Below the pieces are notes generated by a model. It had not been told where the DNA came from. It was given only the letters and a program-made list of their open reading frames with translations, and did not search any database. From Alloiococcus otitis ATCC 51267 (lineage in GTDB: Bacteria; Bacillota; Bacilli; Lactobacillales; Carnobacteriaceae_A), in assembly GCF_000315445.1 (NCBI RefSeq), contig NZ_JH992957.1, forward strand, positions 69,252-133,251: a stretch of 64,000 nucleotides of DNA, in the 5' to 3' direction. The position numbers were made by a program, and so were the translations under genes. Positions 16,812 through 25,049 of the stretch are shown piece after piece; the stretch's first letter is position 1, and each line of letters starts with the position of its first letter.

Positions 16812-16845
16812 AGCCCTCCTTTAGTGGTAACTAAGGGAGGGCTTT
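16812..16845. terminator. terminator between pepF and gldA1
   Basis: A 13-bp nearly perfect stem (AGCCCTCCTTTAG/CTAAGGGAGGGCT) followed on the plus strand by TTTTT. It ends pepF and stands between it and the convergent gldA1. A degraded relative of this segment is near 23332-23372. Confidence 0.9.
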
Positions 16846-16920
16846 TTGAGTAAAATGAGATAATTTTAAAAAGGAAAAGCAAGCCATGGCTTGGTTGAAG
16901 GCAGAGCTGATTTGAAAATT

Positions 16921-18048
16921 TTATCCTTTCTTGTAAGCTTGACCCAATCTATCGGCGGTTAGGATAGCTGATTTAACAGCTTGGACCGTCACATCGAAAG
17001 GCATGGACTGGATCGACCCCTTGGGATTCATTGCCTTTTCTGCTACAGCTTCTAGTTCCTCATCAGTCATATCATCAAAACCGATGTCAGATAGGGTCAT
17101 GGGCAGGCCGACAGCCTCTTGGAAGGCCAGGACTTGTTCAACTTCTGCTTTTGGAGCATTTTCCATTAGCAACTGGCAAATGGTCCCAAAACTGACAATT
17201 TCACCATGCAGGGCATCACTTTTTTCGTGTAAGAGGGAAAAGCCGCTATAAATGGCGTGAACTGCTGCTAATCCTCCGCTCTCAAAGCCTAGGCCAGATA
17301 GTAGGACATTGGTTTCGATTATGTCTTCTAAAGCAGGGGTGACTTGGTTCAAATCAGAGGCAAGTTTAGCTGCCTGGCCATGTTCTAAGAGCATGTCATA
17401 GGCTAGCCTAGCTAAGGCATAGGCCGCATTAGTTCCCTTGGCTTCTTGGGCAATGCCATCTTGGATTCCATTGGGCTGGCCAGCATTCACGTTTGAGTTG
17501 GACCGGCGGGTAGCCCGTGCTTCAAAGTAAGTAGCCAAAGCGTCCCCCATCCCAGCTAGGAGGTAGCGGCTAGGGGCCTTGGCGATAACAGCTGTATCAA
17601 CCAGGACGACAGAGGGGCTATCTTGAAAGTGGGCACTGGCATCAAATGAACCATCTTCATGGTAGATGTCGGCTAAGTGACTCGTTGGGGCATCTTGAGC
17701 CACAATGGTTGGGACAATTATTACATTTTTACCTTCAGCTACACATTTGGCAGTATCAATAGCCTTACCACCACCTAAACCGACCAGGCAATCGCAATGG
17801 TTTTCTTTGAAGATTTTTTGTAAGCGAGTAATCTCACCACGGGTCACTTCACCTTGGAAGTCTGCATTGACAAATTCTACTTCAAATTTGTCTTCAGTAT
17901 AAGCCAGTTGGTCACTTACCCGGTCAATATCTTCTTCTTTACCAACTATTAGAGCTTTTTTACCCAATTGGGCAATGTAGTAGCCTAAATTATTGAGCTC
18001 TTTTTCACCCTGGACATATTTTGATGGACTGATAAAGGCTTTTCTCAT
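16921..18048 (-). CDS. gldA: glycerol dehydrogenase, copy 1
   Basis: A 375-residue iron-type alcohol dehydrogenase that oxidises glycerol to dihydroxyacetone with NAD+. GGGKAIDTAK binds the cofactor; metal ligands are seen in MGDALATYFEA (Asp), AVHAIYSG (His) and DALHGEIVSFG (His). By eye it is about 85% identical to copy 2 at 23445, with a 40-residue stretch in the middle wholly identical. Upstream on the same strand are a 34-codon dhaK fragment and a dhaK-type promoter with cre site, so this copy is a collapsed dha locus. The neighbouring dihydroxyacetone kinase genes are with copy 2. Confidence 0.92.
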   Translation of the reverse strand: MRKAFISPSKYVQGEKELNNLGYYIAQLGKKALIVGKEEDIDRVSDQLAYTEDKFEVEFVNADFQGEVTRGEITRLQKIFKENHCDCLVGLGGGKAIDTAKCVAEGKNVIIVPTIVAQDAPTSHLADIYHEDGSFDASAHFQDSPSVVLVDTAVIAKAPSRYLLAGMGDALATYFEARATRRSNSNVNAGQPNGIQDGIAQEAKGTNAAYALARLAYDMLLEHGQAAKLASDLNQVTPALEDIIETNVLLSGLGFESGGLAAVHAIYSGFSLLHEKSDALHGEIVSFGTICQLLMENAPKAEVEQVLAFQEAVGLPMTLSDIGFDDMTDEELEAVAEKAMNPKGSIQSMPFDVTVQAVKSAILTADRLGQAYKKG

Positions 18049-18063
18049 TTTATTCCTCCTGTA

Positions 18064-18168
18064 TTAGTCTGTTCCGTCTAGACGGTCTAGTCGGTCAGCA
18101 TTTTCTCTCACAATCCCTTTTACCATTTGGTCAATTACTTGGCCTGGGTCATTGATAATCTTCTTCAC
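18064..18168 (-). pseudogene. 5' remnant of dhaK (34 codons) ahead of gldA1
   Basis: GTG at 18168 opens a 34-codon frame ending with TAA at 18064. Its product matches the N-terminus of the DhaK encoded at 26619 (KKIINDPGQVIDQMVKGIVR versus KKIINDPSQIIDEMANGIVR), including RENADRLDR, then stops shortly after. The upstream sequence (GTGTAGACTT, promoter, cre) is also shared. This is what remains after loss of the rest of dhaK plus dhaL and dhaM. It may still be translated and help couple translation to gldA1, whose AGGAGG site lies just after it. Confidence 0.85.
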
Positions 18169-18201
18169 AAGTCTACACCCTTTCTTCTTTGACTTACTTT
18201 T

Positions 18202-18230
18202 ATAATAGTAGAATACGGTAACGTTTACAA
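18202..18230 (-). promoter_or_regulatory. dha-type promoter with overlapping cre site (gldA1)
   Basis: On the minus strand TTGTAA (18230-18225), 17 bases, TATTAT (18207-18202). The cre TTGTAAACGTTACCG (18230-18216) fits the CcpA consensus and covers the -35. The same layout is at 26652-26680. The DhaS-type inverted repeat seen there is degraded here (GAACAA and TTGTT with a shorter centre). Confidence 0.8.
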
Positions 18231-18300
18231 CGAACAAGACACAATTGTTAGCAAAAAATTAAGGCCAGCCAATTAGTTTGCAAGAGTGAGGCTCAGCCCT

Positions 18301-18412
18301 TAACGGAAATCACCCTTATTATGATACCCTATGAACTGTACTCATCTGAAGTAAGCTTTGACCAAGTGATCCAACTCTCTAACCAGCCCCTTGATGGATA
18401 GGTTAGGGGAGT
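18301..18412. repeat. direct repeat, copy 1 (partner 28740-28851)
   Basis: The two stretches share long blocks such as CACCCTTAT, AAGCTTTGA and CAAGTGATCCAACTCTCTA with the same spacing. The plus-strand start is the 3' end of an ABC ATPase remnant. The pair marks one edge of the duplicated gldA/dha unit. Confidence 0.8.
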
Positions 18413-18454
18413 TAGGGGCAACAGTCAGAAATCCTCTGCAAGCTTTAAGCTGGG

Positions 18455-18490
18455 AAAAAACAAAAAGTGTTGGTGGCTACCAACACTTTT
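18455..18490 (-). terminator. terminator of the M20 deacylase gene
   Basis: A perfect 12-bp stem AAAAGTGTTGGT/ACCAACACTTTT (18463-18490); on the minus strand it is followed by a T-rich run (TTTTTGTTTTTTCCC). Confidence 0.9.
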
Positions 18491-18529
18491 GTTGTAAGAA
18501 GTATGTTATTTTCATTCAACCACCAGGAC

Positions 18530-19774
18530 TTATGACAAGTAAGACTTGATGATATCGTTGTAGACATCGATAAAGTCCAAGTATTGTTGGACAGGTATTC
18601 TTTCATTCAGCTTGTGGTTAAGCTGTGGCACACCAGGGCCGTATACAGCAATATCCATGGTTGAATTTCCTTGGGTAAACTGGGCGGCATCTGTTGTCCC
18701 TGCAATAGCTATGGGGAGGATTTCATCCACTTTCCCTAGTTCAGGTTGGTCTTTAACCAGGTCGGTGCCAAGAACTTGACCCATTTGTTTTAATAGGTAT
18801 TGGAAGCCTAATCTTTCATGGTCTTTAGTGACTTCCCGAATAGTTTGGATTAATTTAGAATCTTTAGGGGAATTCACTGGTGGTTGGTCGGCTGTTACTT
18901 CAACAGCTAGGTCAAAGCCATCTTTTTTGTTGAGGTCATCAATAACACTTCTTACGATATCCATGACACCATTGTTATCAAATTCCGGAATAGTCCGGGC
19001 ATTGGCTTCATATTCAGCGTATTCCGGGAGAGAGTTTACCTGACTTCCTCCTTTGATAATGGTTACATTGTGGAAAGTCTTGCCCAGTTCTTCATTATTA
19101 AATTCTTCAGCCTTATCTTCAACAGCTTTTGAAATTTGAGAGACAGCTTCAGTCAAGTTTTCTACTGCATTCACACCTAATTGAGGGGCAGATGAGTGGG
19201 CAGCCTCCCCTTTAGAGGTCAAGGTATAGTTTAGTGATCCCATGTGGGTGTAGACAATCCCTACATTACATGGTTCTCCAATTAAAATGGCATCCAAATC
19301 ATCCACATAGCCTTCACGGGTTAACTGATTAGACCCATACTGGCCAACCTCTTCACCAACTGTCGCTAGGAGTCTTAGGGTACCTTTAAAGTTTTGGCTT
19401 TCTTTAAATTCAATAAAGTTAATCACCATAGCTGCAATACCTGGCTTCATGTCAGATGCCCCACGTCCCCAGAGGACATTATCGTCATCAATATGGGCTG
19501 AAAAAGGAGGATATTCCCAATCGTCTTCATCACCAGCACCCACAACATCCAAGTGTCCGGTAATACCTAGGACTGGCCCTTCACCGTTCGAAATTTCGGC
19601 AACCAAGCTAGCCCGGTCGTCATCATATTGAACCAATTTAGATTCAATATCGTGGTCTGCTAACAAGGATTGGAAGTATTTCGCAACTTCTTCTTCATGG
19701 CCGTTTTCTGACTTAATTTGAATAATATCTTGTAAGATCTTAATGGACTGGTCCTTATCAATCACTTTTCCCAT
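18530..19774 (-). CDS. ArgE/DapE-family M20 deacylase/peptidase
   Basis: A 414-residue M20 metallopeptidase-fold enzyme. Metal-binding motifs are GHLDVVGAGDEDDW (His, Asp near 80), GRGASDMKPG, and the catalytic ATVGEEVGQYG (Glu-Glu near 145), with a dimerisation domain in the middle (about 190-300) and a final His in PQLNHKLNE. Members remove acyl groups from amino acids (acetylornithine, succinyl-DAP) or cleave dipeptides; this sequence alone does not choose. Single-gene unit with promoter TTGTCA/TATAAG (19836-19807, 18-base spacer) and AAAGGAG before ATG. Confidence 0.85.
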   Translation of the reverse strand: MGKVIDKDQSIKILQDIIQIKSENGHEEEVAKYFQSLLADHDIESKLVQYDDDRASLVAEISNGEGPVLGITGHLDVVGAGDEDDWEYPPFSAHIDDDNVLWGRGASDMKPGIAAMVINFIEFKESQNFKGTLRLLATVGEEVGQYGSNQLTREGYVDDLDAILIGEPCNVGIVYTHMGSLNYTLTSKGEAAHSSAPQLGVNAVENLTEAVSQISKAVEDKAEEFNNEELGKTFHNVTIIKGGSQVNSLPEYAEYEANARTIPEFDNNGVMDIVRSVIDDLNKKDGFDLAVEVTADQPPVNSPKDSKLIQTIREVTKDHERLGFQYLLKQMGQVLGTDLVKDQPELGKVDEILPIAIAGTTDAAQFTQGNSTMDIAVYGPGVPQLNHKLNERIPVQQYLDFIDVYNDIIKSYLS

Positions 19775-20448
19775 TGTTAAAACTCCTTTCGATATAGAAA
19801 AATTTCCTTATATCTATTTTAGTACATATTTGACAAATAGTTAAATAAAACCATTACATTCCTTTTCCCAGGGTGGCTATCTACCCGGTCGAAGCCACTT
19901 CTTACCGTGTTTTCTTACAAAATCCATCTTTTATGGATTACTTGGCTTATCATACCGCAAATCCCTTTTGCTTGTCCTGACTCGCAATTGTCATGGTCAG
20001 CTAGACTAGGATTTTGAAATTTAGCCAGGGACTGATGACATTGATATAGTCTTCACTTGTAGCAATCATTATTTTTATGCTTGATTGGACTATAAAAACC
20101 CGATTTTTATTTATGGAGTAATTTATAATTGTTATAAATTGCTTACTTAACAGGCAAAATAAACTAGAAAATTATAAATAAAAAATATATTATTAAAAAA
20201 TAAAGCTGGTCAAAAAATGCTTGAAAAGTGATCTTTTAGACACAAAATTGTATTTATATTATACTTTTATCAAATAGTACGGGCTATAAACACTGTCATT
20301 ATAGGGTCTTTATTTTTTTACCCTTATTATGTTCAAAAATTCATTTGATTTTTCCATAAAGCTTGTATATAAGAGGGGGCTATTTTAGAATGGAATCAGT
20401 CAAAAGAAAGAAAGCCTTTGGGCAAAAAAATTGGAAAGGAACACCTAT
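19775..20448. other. AT-rich gene-free stretch with divergent promoters
   Basis: No frame here looks coding. A minus-strand promoter for the M20 gene lies at 19807-19836 and a plus-strand promoter at 20345-20373. Between them is a very AT-rich zone (20100-20260). A hairpin with CTATAA/TTATAG arms sits near 20284-20306. Confidence 0.6.
20345..20373 (+). promoter_or_regulatory. promoter of the lipoyl-domain/lipA/lplA cluster
   Basis: TTGATT (20345-20350), 17 bases, TATAAG (20368-20373). Confidence 0.55.
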
Positions 20449-20715
20449 ATGCAAAAAGAAGTTTTATTTCCTAAATTGAGTGAGAAGATTGAAAACGGTG
20501 TCGTCATTAGTCTGAGAAAAGAAATAGGAGAGGAAATTCACAAGGGTGAAGTCCTCTATGAGGTGGAAACGGACAAGGCTGTTCATGAAATAGAGTCAAC
20601 TGACTGTGGAACTGTCCTTGAGTTTAAGGTAGAAGAAGGGGACACAGTCACTGTTGGCGATGTCATTGGAACTATTGATGAAGATGGGGTGGATAAAAAT
20701 GGATGCAAAAACTAA
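20449..20715 (+). CDS. free-standing lipoyl-domain protein
   Basis: An 88-residue protein that is a single biotinyl/lipoyl domain. The modified lysine is K43 in VETDKAVHEIES, with the usual hairpin-turn position and flanking half-repeats (KLSEKIENGVVIS and GTVLEFKVEEGDTV). It resembles the N-terminal domain of dehydrogenase E2 subunits, but there is no linker, E1/E3-binding or acyltransferase domain after it: the next gene, lipA, begins inside its last codons. It is not GcvH, which is longer. ATG 20449 follows GGAAAGGA; TTG 20431 is too close to that site. A role as lipoyl carrier or assembly scaffold is inferred from its partners. Confidence 0.85.
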   Translation: MQKEVLFPKLSEKIENGVVISLRKEIGEEIHKGEVLYEVETDKAVHEIESTDCGTVLEFKVEEGDTVTVGDVIGTIDEDGVDKNGCKN

Positions 20716-21577
20716 CAAAAACAATTCTGCAGCAACACCAACTAGTGTCAAACCACGTGTCCGCTTTAATCCAAATGATGTTGGTCAAGTTGACACCATG
20801 TTTAAAGACTTAAAATTAAACACCGTCTGTACAGAGGCGACTTGCCCGAATATAGGGGAGTGTTTCGCAAGCGGTACGGCTTCCTTTATGATTTTGGGTA
20901 AACATTGTTCTCGGAACTGCCGCTTTTGCGATGTAGCGACTGGTGGTATGGAGCCTGTTGACCCTATGGAACCAGAGCACTTGGCGGATGGCGTTAAGCA
21001 ATTAAAACTTAACCACGTTGTGATAACTTGTGTGGCCCGAGACGACTTGCCAGATGGTGGGGCTGGACAATTTGCTAAATGTATTGAACTCATCCACCAA
21101 GAATGCCCAGACGTAACGGTTGAGGTCTTGATTTCCGACCTTCAAGGTGACCACGATAGTATTGATAAAGTTATTCAGGCTAAGCCCGATATTATCAACC
21201 ACAATGTTGAAACAGTCGAACGTATTTCCCCAATGATTCGTCACCGGGCAACATATGAACGGTCTCTTGGGGTCTTAGAATACGTTAAAGAACAAGACCC
21301 TGAAATTTTCACTAAGACTGGGATTATGCTGGGACTCGGTGAGACTGAGGAAGAAATTTACCAAACCATGGACGATTGTCTGGCTGTTGGGGTTGACTTC
21401 TTTACAATTGGTCAATACCTCCAACCTTCTCCTAAACACTATCCACTTTCAGAGTATGTTAGCCGTCAAAAATTTGGTGAATACAACCGAATAGGGAGAC
21501 AAAAAGGCTTCAAATTTGTCGCTTCTGGTCCCCAAGTCCGTAGTTCTTACAAGGCTCACGAAGCCCTTCATTCATAG
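20699..21577 (+). CDS. lipA: lipoyl synthase
   Basis: A 292-residue radical SAM enzyme that inserts two sulfurs into octanoyl groups bound to lipoyl domains. Both iron-sulfur cluster motifs are complete: the auxiliary CTEATCPNIGEC (C44, C49, C55) and the radical SAM CSRNCRFC (C70, C74, C77); the conserved C-terminal RSSYKA is near the end. ATG 20699 overlaps the lipoyl-domain gene by 17 bases, so translation is coupled. An upstream frame extension to 20654 lies inside the lipoyl gene. No octanoyltransferase (LipB/LipM) is in the cluster; lplA2 follows. Confidence 0.95.
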   Translation: MDAKTNKNNSAATPTSVKPRVRFNPNDVGQVDTMFKDLKLNTVCTEATCPNIGECFASGTASFMILGKHCSRNCRFCDVATGGMEPVDPMEPEHLADGVKQLKLNHVVITCVARDDLPDGGAGQFAKCIELIHQECPDVTVEVLISDLQGDHDSIDKVIQAKPDIINHNVETVERISPMIRHRATYERSLGVLEYVKEQDPEIFTKTGIMLGLGETEEEIYQTMDDCLAVGVDFFTIGQYLQPSPKHYPLSEYVSRQKFGEYNRIGRQKGFKFVASGPQVRSSYKAHEALHS

Positions 21578-21591
21578 GGAGCTTGTGGCTT

Positions 21592-22602
21592 ATGATTTAC
21601 ATCGATACCCAGTCTAGGGATGCAAATTTTCACTTTGCTTTAGAAGAATATTTGATGAAAGAGCATTACTTTGATGATACAGTTTTTCTATTTTGGCGGA
21701 CCCAGCCCACAGTCATGTTAGGCAAGTTCCAAAACTTGATGGTAGAACTGAATCAGGCTAATTTAGCCAAAGACAGGGTAAAGATTACCCGGCGAAATAC
21801 GGGGGGCGGAACGATATACACCGATATGGGTGGTTTTCAATATTCCTTCATTATTCCAGGCAAGAGTCAAGAGATTGACTTTAAACCTTATATGGACCAG
21901 GTATTAGCCAGTCTGCGAGCACTTGGGATTCCTGCCGAGTACAATAGCCGTAATGACCTTTCCTTGTATGGGAAAAAGATTTCGGGTAATGCCCAGTGTG
22001 GGATAGAGGGGTATACCGTCCACCACGGCTCGCTCCTTTATAATACCGATTTATCTAAACTTCCTCTCTATCTCAACGCACCAAAATATAAGATTAAGTC
22101 AAAGGGAACACAGTCAGTCAAAGACCGGACGGCTAATATAAGGAATATGACCCAGATGGACTGGTCGGAGGAAGAATTCAAAAGTGCCTTCCTTGAAGTT
22201 TTCCTAGGCGAGCAGGTAAAACTGGGGCAATTAACTGAGGAAGACTACCAGGCTGTCCATAACCTGGCCCAAGAAAAATTTGAAAGCTTTTCTTGGGTGA
22301 GGGGCAAGAACCCAGCCTACACCCTTTCAAACACTTACTTGTCGGATGGTGGGTTGATCCAGGCTAGGATTGATGTGAACCACGATATCATCCAGTCTTG
22401 CCATTTTTCAGGTGACTTCTTCCACAATTCCAATGAAGGGACAATCGAAGGCATGGAAAAAGAGTTAGAAGGAGTTGTTTTTGACCGGCAAGCTGTGTGG
22501 AATTGCCTGACCCACTCACCCCATAAAAATGCCCTTTACCGCATAGGGGTAGAGGACATCCTTCACTCTATTTTTGCTCATGAAGAAGATTTCAGTAACT
22601 GA
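21592..22602 (+). CDS. lplA2: lipoate-protein ligase A (second copy)
   Basis: A 336-residue LplA paralogue of the protein at 7299. The binding motif reads RRNTGGGTIYTDMGGFQYSF and the second SRNDLSLYGKKISGNAQ; the C-terminal domain is retained. An AGGGAG site at 21576-21581 is ten bases before ATG 21592; TTG 21583 is only one base away and is rejected. It follows lipA by 14 bases. In this setting it may attach octanoate or lipoate to the small lipoyl protein, or pass it to other complexes. Confidence 0.92.
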   Translation: MIYIDTQSRDANFHFALEEYLMKEHYFDDTVFLFWRTQPTVMLGKFQNLMVELNQANLAKDRVKITRRNTGGGTIYTDMGGFQYSFIIPGKSQEIDFKPYMDQVLASLRALGIPAEYNSRNDLSLYGKKISGNAQCGIEGYTVHHGSLLYNTDLSKLPLYLNAPKYKIKSKGTQSVKDRTANIRNMTQMDWSEEEFKSAFLEVFLGEQVKLGQLTEEDYQAVHNLAQEKFESFSWVRGKNPAYTLSNTYLSDGGLIQARIDVNHDIIQSCHFSGDFFHNSNEGTIEGMEKELEGVVFDRQAVWNCLTHSPHKNALYRIGVEDILHSIFAHEEDFSN

Positions 22603-22732
22603 CAGGATTGGCCTTAGAATGGAAATTTTTAGAAGAAAAGAAGTAAGATAAGTGTTTTGGAATAAATTACTCTTGTCTCTGGTCAAGAATAATGCTGAAA
22701 GAGGCTGAACTAATTAAAAAAGTCAAAAGGCC

Positions 22733-22781
22733 AAATAACCCTCGAAAGTTAGAGTTAAAGGCTAACTTTACGGGGGTTACT
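22733..22781 (+). terminator. inverted repeat after lplA2
   Basis: AACCCTCGAAAGTTAG pairs with CTAACTTTACGGGGGTT (a short bulge) around AGTTAAAGG. The following bases are ACTTTATC rather than a U-run, so it may be a weak terminator or an RNA-end stabiliser. Confidence 0.5.
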
Positions 22782-23217
22782 TTATCATTTGTGCTGGCTG
22801 ATGATTTTTTCCAAGGACCTAACACAAGTCTTCCTTTCTTAAGTGTCTAGTCCAAAAATAGTATGTAAATTGTTCACTAGGGAGGACGGACGGTCTTCAG
22901 TTTAGGCTCTGGCCTAAATTTGCATAGTGGTAAAACACTGAATCCAGGTTATCGTGCAAGGTCGAAAGCCAAGCCTCTCTGACCGGGGGAATAGCTTTCA
23001 TGAAAGGGATCGAAGCTAATACAGTCAAGCAATTATTGTTAAAAGAAACTAAAGGAATAATGGGCGCTTCCCAACATGGTTGGTGGTTAAGAGGCAGGTT
23101 TAATGGGACTAGAATTCATGATGAGTCGGTTCTTTATAACTTATCTTCTTGCTAGACACAAGGTCTTATCGAATAATAATTTCCAGAACTAGTATCTGAG
23201 ACCCAAATTGAAGTCGT

Positions 23218-23290
23218 CAATGATAAGCTAGATCTGTTCCGAAGAAAGACTGGACAGTTAGAAGAAGTCTTGGATGACTTAAAAGACTAG
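23218..23290 (+). pseudogene. pepF 3'-end remnant
   Basis: The plus strand reads VVND, then RKTGQLEEVLDDLKD and a TAG stop at 23288. Intact pepF ends RLGQLEDALAELKD and contains VVNDDQ about 100 residues earlier, so the remnant has an internal deletion. It sits downstream-convergent to gldA2 exactly as pepF does to gldA1, showing that the duplicated unit included the end of pepF. Confidence 0.75.
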
Positions 23291-23386
23291 GTTACGGCCG
23301 GCTAAAACAAAATAAACAAGGAGACTTCTTTAGTGGTGGTTAAAGGGGGGTTGAGGAAGACTTGAGATAGGCTTTAATACTAAAGA

Positions 23387-23421
23387 TCAACCAGCCCATG
23401 CCTTAGACATGGACTGGTTGA
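23387..23421 (-). terminator. strong hairpin after gldA2
   Basis: TCAACCAGCCCATG pairs with CATGGACTGGTTGA with one mismatch, loop CCTTAGA. No long U-run follows on either strand. Confidence 0.6.
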
Positions 23422-23444
23422 TGGGAAGCTTTATTTGAAGATTT

Positions 23445-24572
23445 TTATCTTTCTTTGTAAGCCTGGCCTAATTTATCAGCTGTTATGATAGCTGATTTAA
23501 CAGCTTGGACCGTAACATCGAAAGGCATGGAGTGGATCGACTCTTCAGGGATCAAGGCTTTTTCTGCTACTGCTTGCAGTTCCTCATAAGTGATGTTATC
23601 GAGTCCAATGTCAGCTAAGGTCATTGGAAGACCGATAGCTTTTTGGAAGGCAAGGACTTCTTCAACTTCTGCTTTAGGTGCATTTTCAAGGACTAATTGG
23701 CAGATGGTACCAAAACTGACAATTTCACCATGCAGGGCATCAAATTTTTCGTGCAGGATAGAAAAGCCGTTGTAAATAGCGTGAATAGCTGCTAAACCCC
23801 CGCTTTCGAAGCCTAAGCCAGATAGTAAGACATTCGTTTCAATAATGTCTTCTAAAGCTGGGGTGACCTGGTTCAAGTCTGAGGCAAGTTTAGCTGCTTG
23901 GCCATGTTCTAAAAGCATTTCATAGGCTAGCTTGGCTAAAGCAAATGCTGCATTAGTTCCCTTGGCATCTTGGGCAACTCCTTCACGGACACCGTTGGGC
24001 AGGCCGGCATTAACGTTTGAGTATGACCGACGGGTAGCTCGTGCTTCAAAATACGTTGCTAAAGCGTCTCCCATTCCTGCTAGTAGGAAACGGGTAGGTG
24101 CCTTGGCTATGACAGAGCTATCAATGAGGATGACCGATGGGCTAGTCTCAAAGTAAGCATAGTCATCAAAAGTTCCATCTTCGTGGTAAAGAACGGCTGA
24201 GTGACTAGTTGGCGCATCTTGAGCTACAATGGTTGGCACAATCACCACATTTTTACCTTCAGCTACGCACTTAGCAGTATCAATGGCCTTACCGCCACCC
24301 AGACCGACAACGGAATCACAATTATTTTCCTTAAATAATTGTTGCAAGCGGTCAATTTCACCACGGCTAGCTTCACCTTGAAAGTTTGCATTGACAAATT
24401 CTAGCTCAAATTTGTCTTCAGTATAAGCGAGTTGGTCACTTACCCGTTGAATGTCTTCGTCTTTACCGACAATTAGAGACTTTTTACCAAACTGGGCAAT
24501 ATAATATCCTAAATTGTTGAGTTCTTCTTCACCCTGGACATATTTTGTTGGACTGATGAAGGCTTTTCTCAT
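23445..24572 (-). CDS. gldA: glycerol dehydrogenase, copy 2
   Basis: A 375-residue NAD-dependent glycerol dehydrogenase closely matching copy 1. GGGKAIDTAK and the metal ligands in MGDALATYFEA, AIHAIYNG and DALHGEIVSFG are intact. It is the last gene of the minus-strand dhaK-dhaL-dhaM-gldA run, 105 bases after dhaM. Oxidation of glycerol here and phosphorylation of the resulting dihydroxyacetone by DhaKLM form a complete path to glycolysis. Confidence 0.93.
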   Translation of the reverse strand: MRKAFISPTKYVQGEEELNNLGYYIAQFGKKSLIVGKDEDIQRVSDQLAYTEDKFELEFVNANFQGEASRGEIDRLQQLFKENNCDSVVGLGGGKAIDTAKCVAEGKNVVIVPTIVAQDAPTSHSAVLYHEDGTFDDYAYFETSPSVILIDSSVIAKAPTRFLLAGMGDALATYFEARATRRSYSNVNAGLPNGVREGVAQDAKGTNAAFALAKLAYEMLLEHGQAAKLASDLNQVTPALEDIIETNVLLSGLGFESGGLAAIHAIYNGFSILHEKFDALHGEIVSFGTICQLVLENAPKAEVEEVLAFQKAIGLPMTLADIGLDNITYEELQAVAEKALIPEESIHSMPFDVTVQAVKSAIITADKLGQAYKER

Positions 24573-24677
24573 GTTAGCCGCTCCTTTCTTATTTTGAAGG
24601 CCTTATAAATCTTTTGTTTTCTCTGTTTTGTCTTTATTTTAAACGACATTAACAGTTTAATGATTTTCAATTTTCGC

Positions 24678-25049
24678 TTACTTCACAATGAGTTGGTCCA
24701 GTTCTTCTTTGATGGCACTTGTGGGCGCATCTGCTTGAAGGAGGGATGCAGCGGTGTAGACTCCTTCGATAAAAGCAACATCAAACAGGTCAATCGATTT
24801 GTCGCTGCTTTCAATGGCCAACTCTAAGTTCATCTTAGCACTACCTAAGTCATAGAAGGCTAAAATTTCATCTGCCTCATTGTCTATAATGGCTTGATTG
24901 ACAGCCTCAAACGACGTACCTACTCCATCATCTTCACTTCCCCCAGCAAACGTTACGGGGACATCCCCTGCTACTTGTTCAATTAATTGCTTTAGACCTT
25001 GAGCAATTGCTTCAACATGGGATACCATGACAATTCCTCTGCTAATCAA
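24678..25049 (-). CDS. dhaM: dihydroxyacetone kinase phosphotransfer subunit DhaM
   Basis: A 123-residue EIIA-Man-like domain that carries phosphate from HPr to DhaL-bound ADP. The phosphorylated histidine is in GIVMVSHVEAIAQGL near residue 10, and GGSEDDGVGTSFE is typical. Only this single domain is present, as in Lactococcus, without the HPr- and EI-like extensions of enterobacterial DhaM. TTG 25049 follows AAAGGGGGTG and overlaps the dhaL end by eight bases; a longer frame starting at 25145 runs inside dhaL and is rejected. Phosphate donors ptsH and ptsI are at 36965-38954. Confidence 0.9.
   Translation of the reverse strand: MISRGIVMVSHVEAIAQGLKQLIEQVAGDVPVTFAGGSEDDGVGTSFEAVNQAIIDNEADEILAFYDLGSAKMNLELAIESSDKSIDLFDVAFIEGVYTAASLLQADAPTSAIKEELDQLIVK

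Larger units (their letters stand above)
18169..18529. other. gene-poor stretch: promoter, ABC remnant, terminator
   Basis: Besides the promoter/cre (18202-18230), 18301-18412 is about 80% alike to 28740-28851. Its start reads TEITLIMIPYEL on the plus strand, the decayed end of the ABC ATPase remnant found there. A terminator at 18455-18490 ends the M20 peptidase gene. Confidence 0.7.
22603..23444. other. gene-poor stretch with terminator, unknown short frame and pepF remnant
   Basis: A terminator-like inverted repeat (22733-22781) follows lplA2. A 51-codon frame (23000-23155, ATG after GGGGGA) has no family I recognise. A pepF 3' remnant is at 23218-23290, a decayed terminator segment at 23332-23372 and a strong hairpin at 23387-23421. 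Overall this is degraded sequence. Confidence 0.6.
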
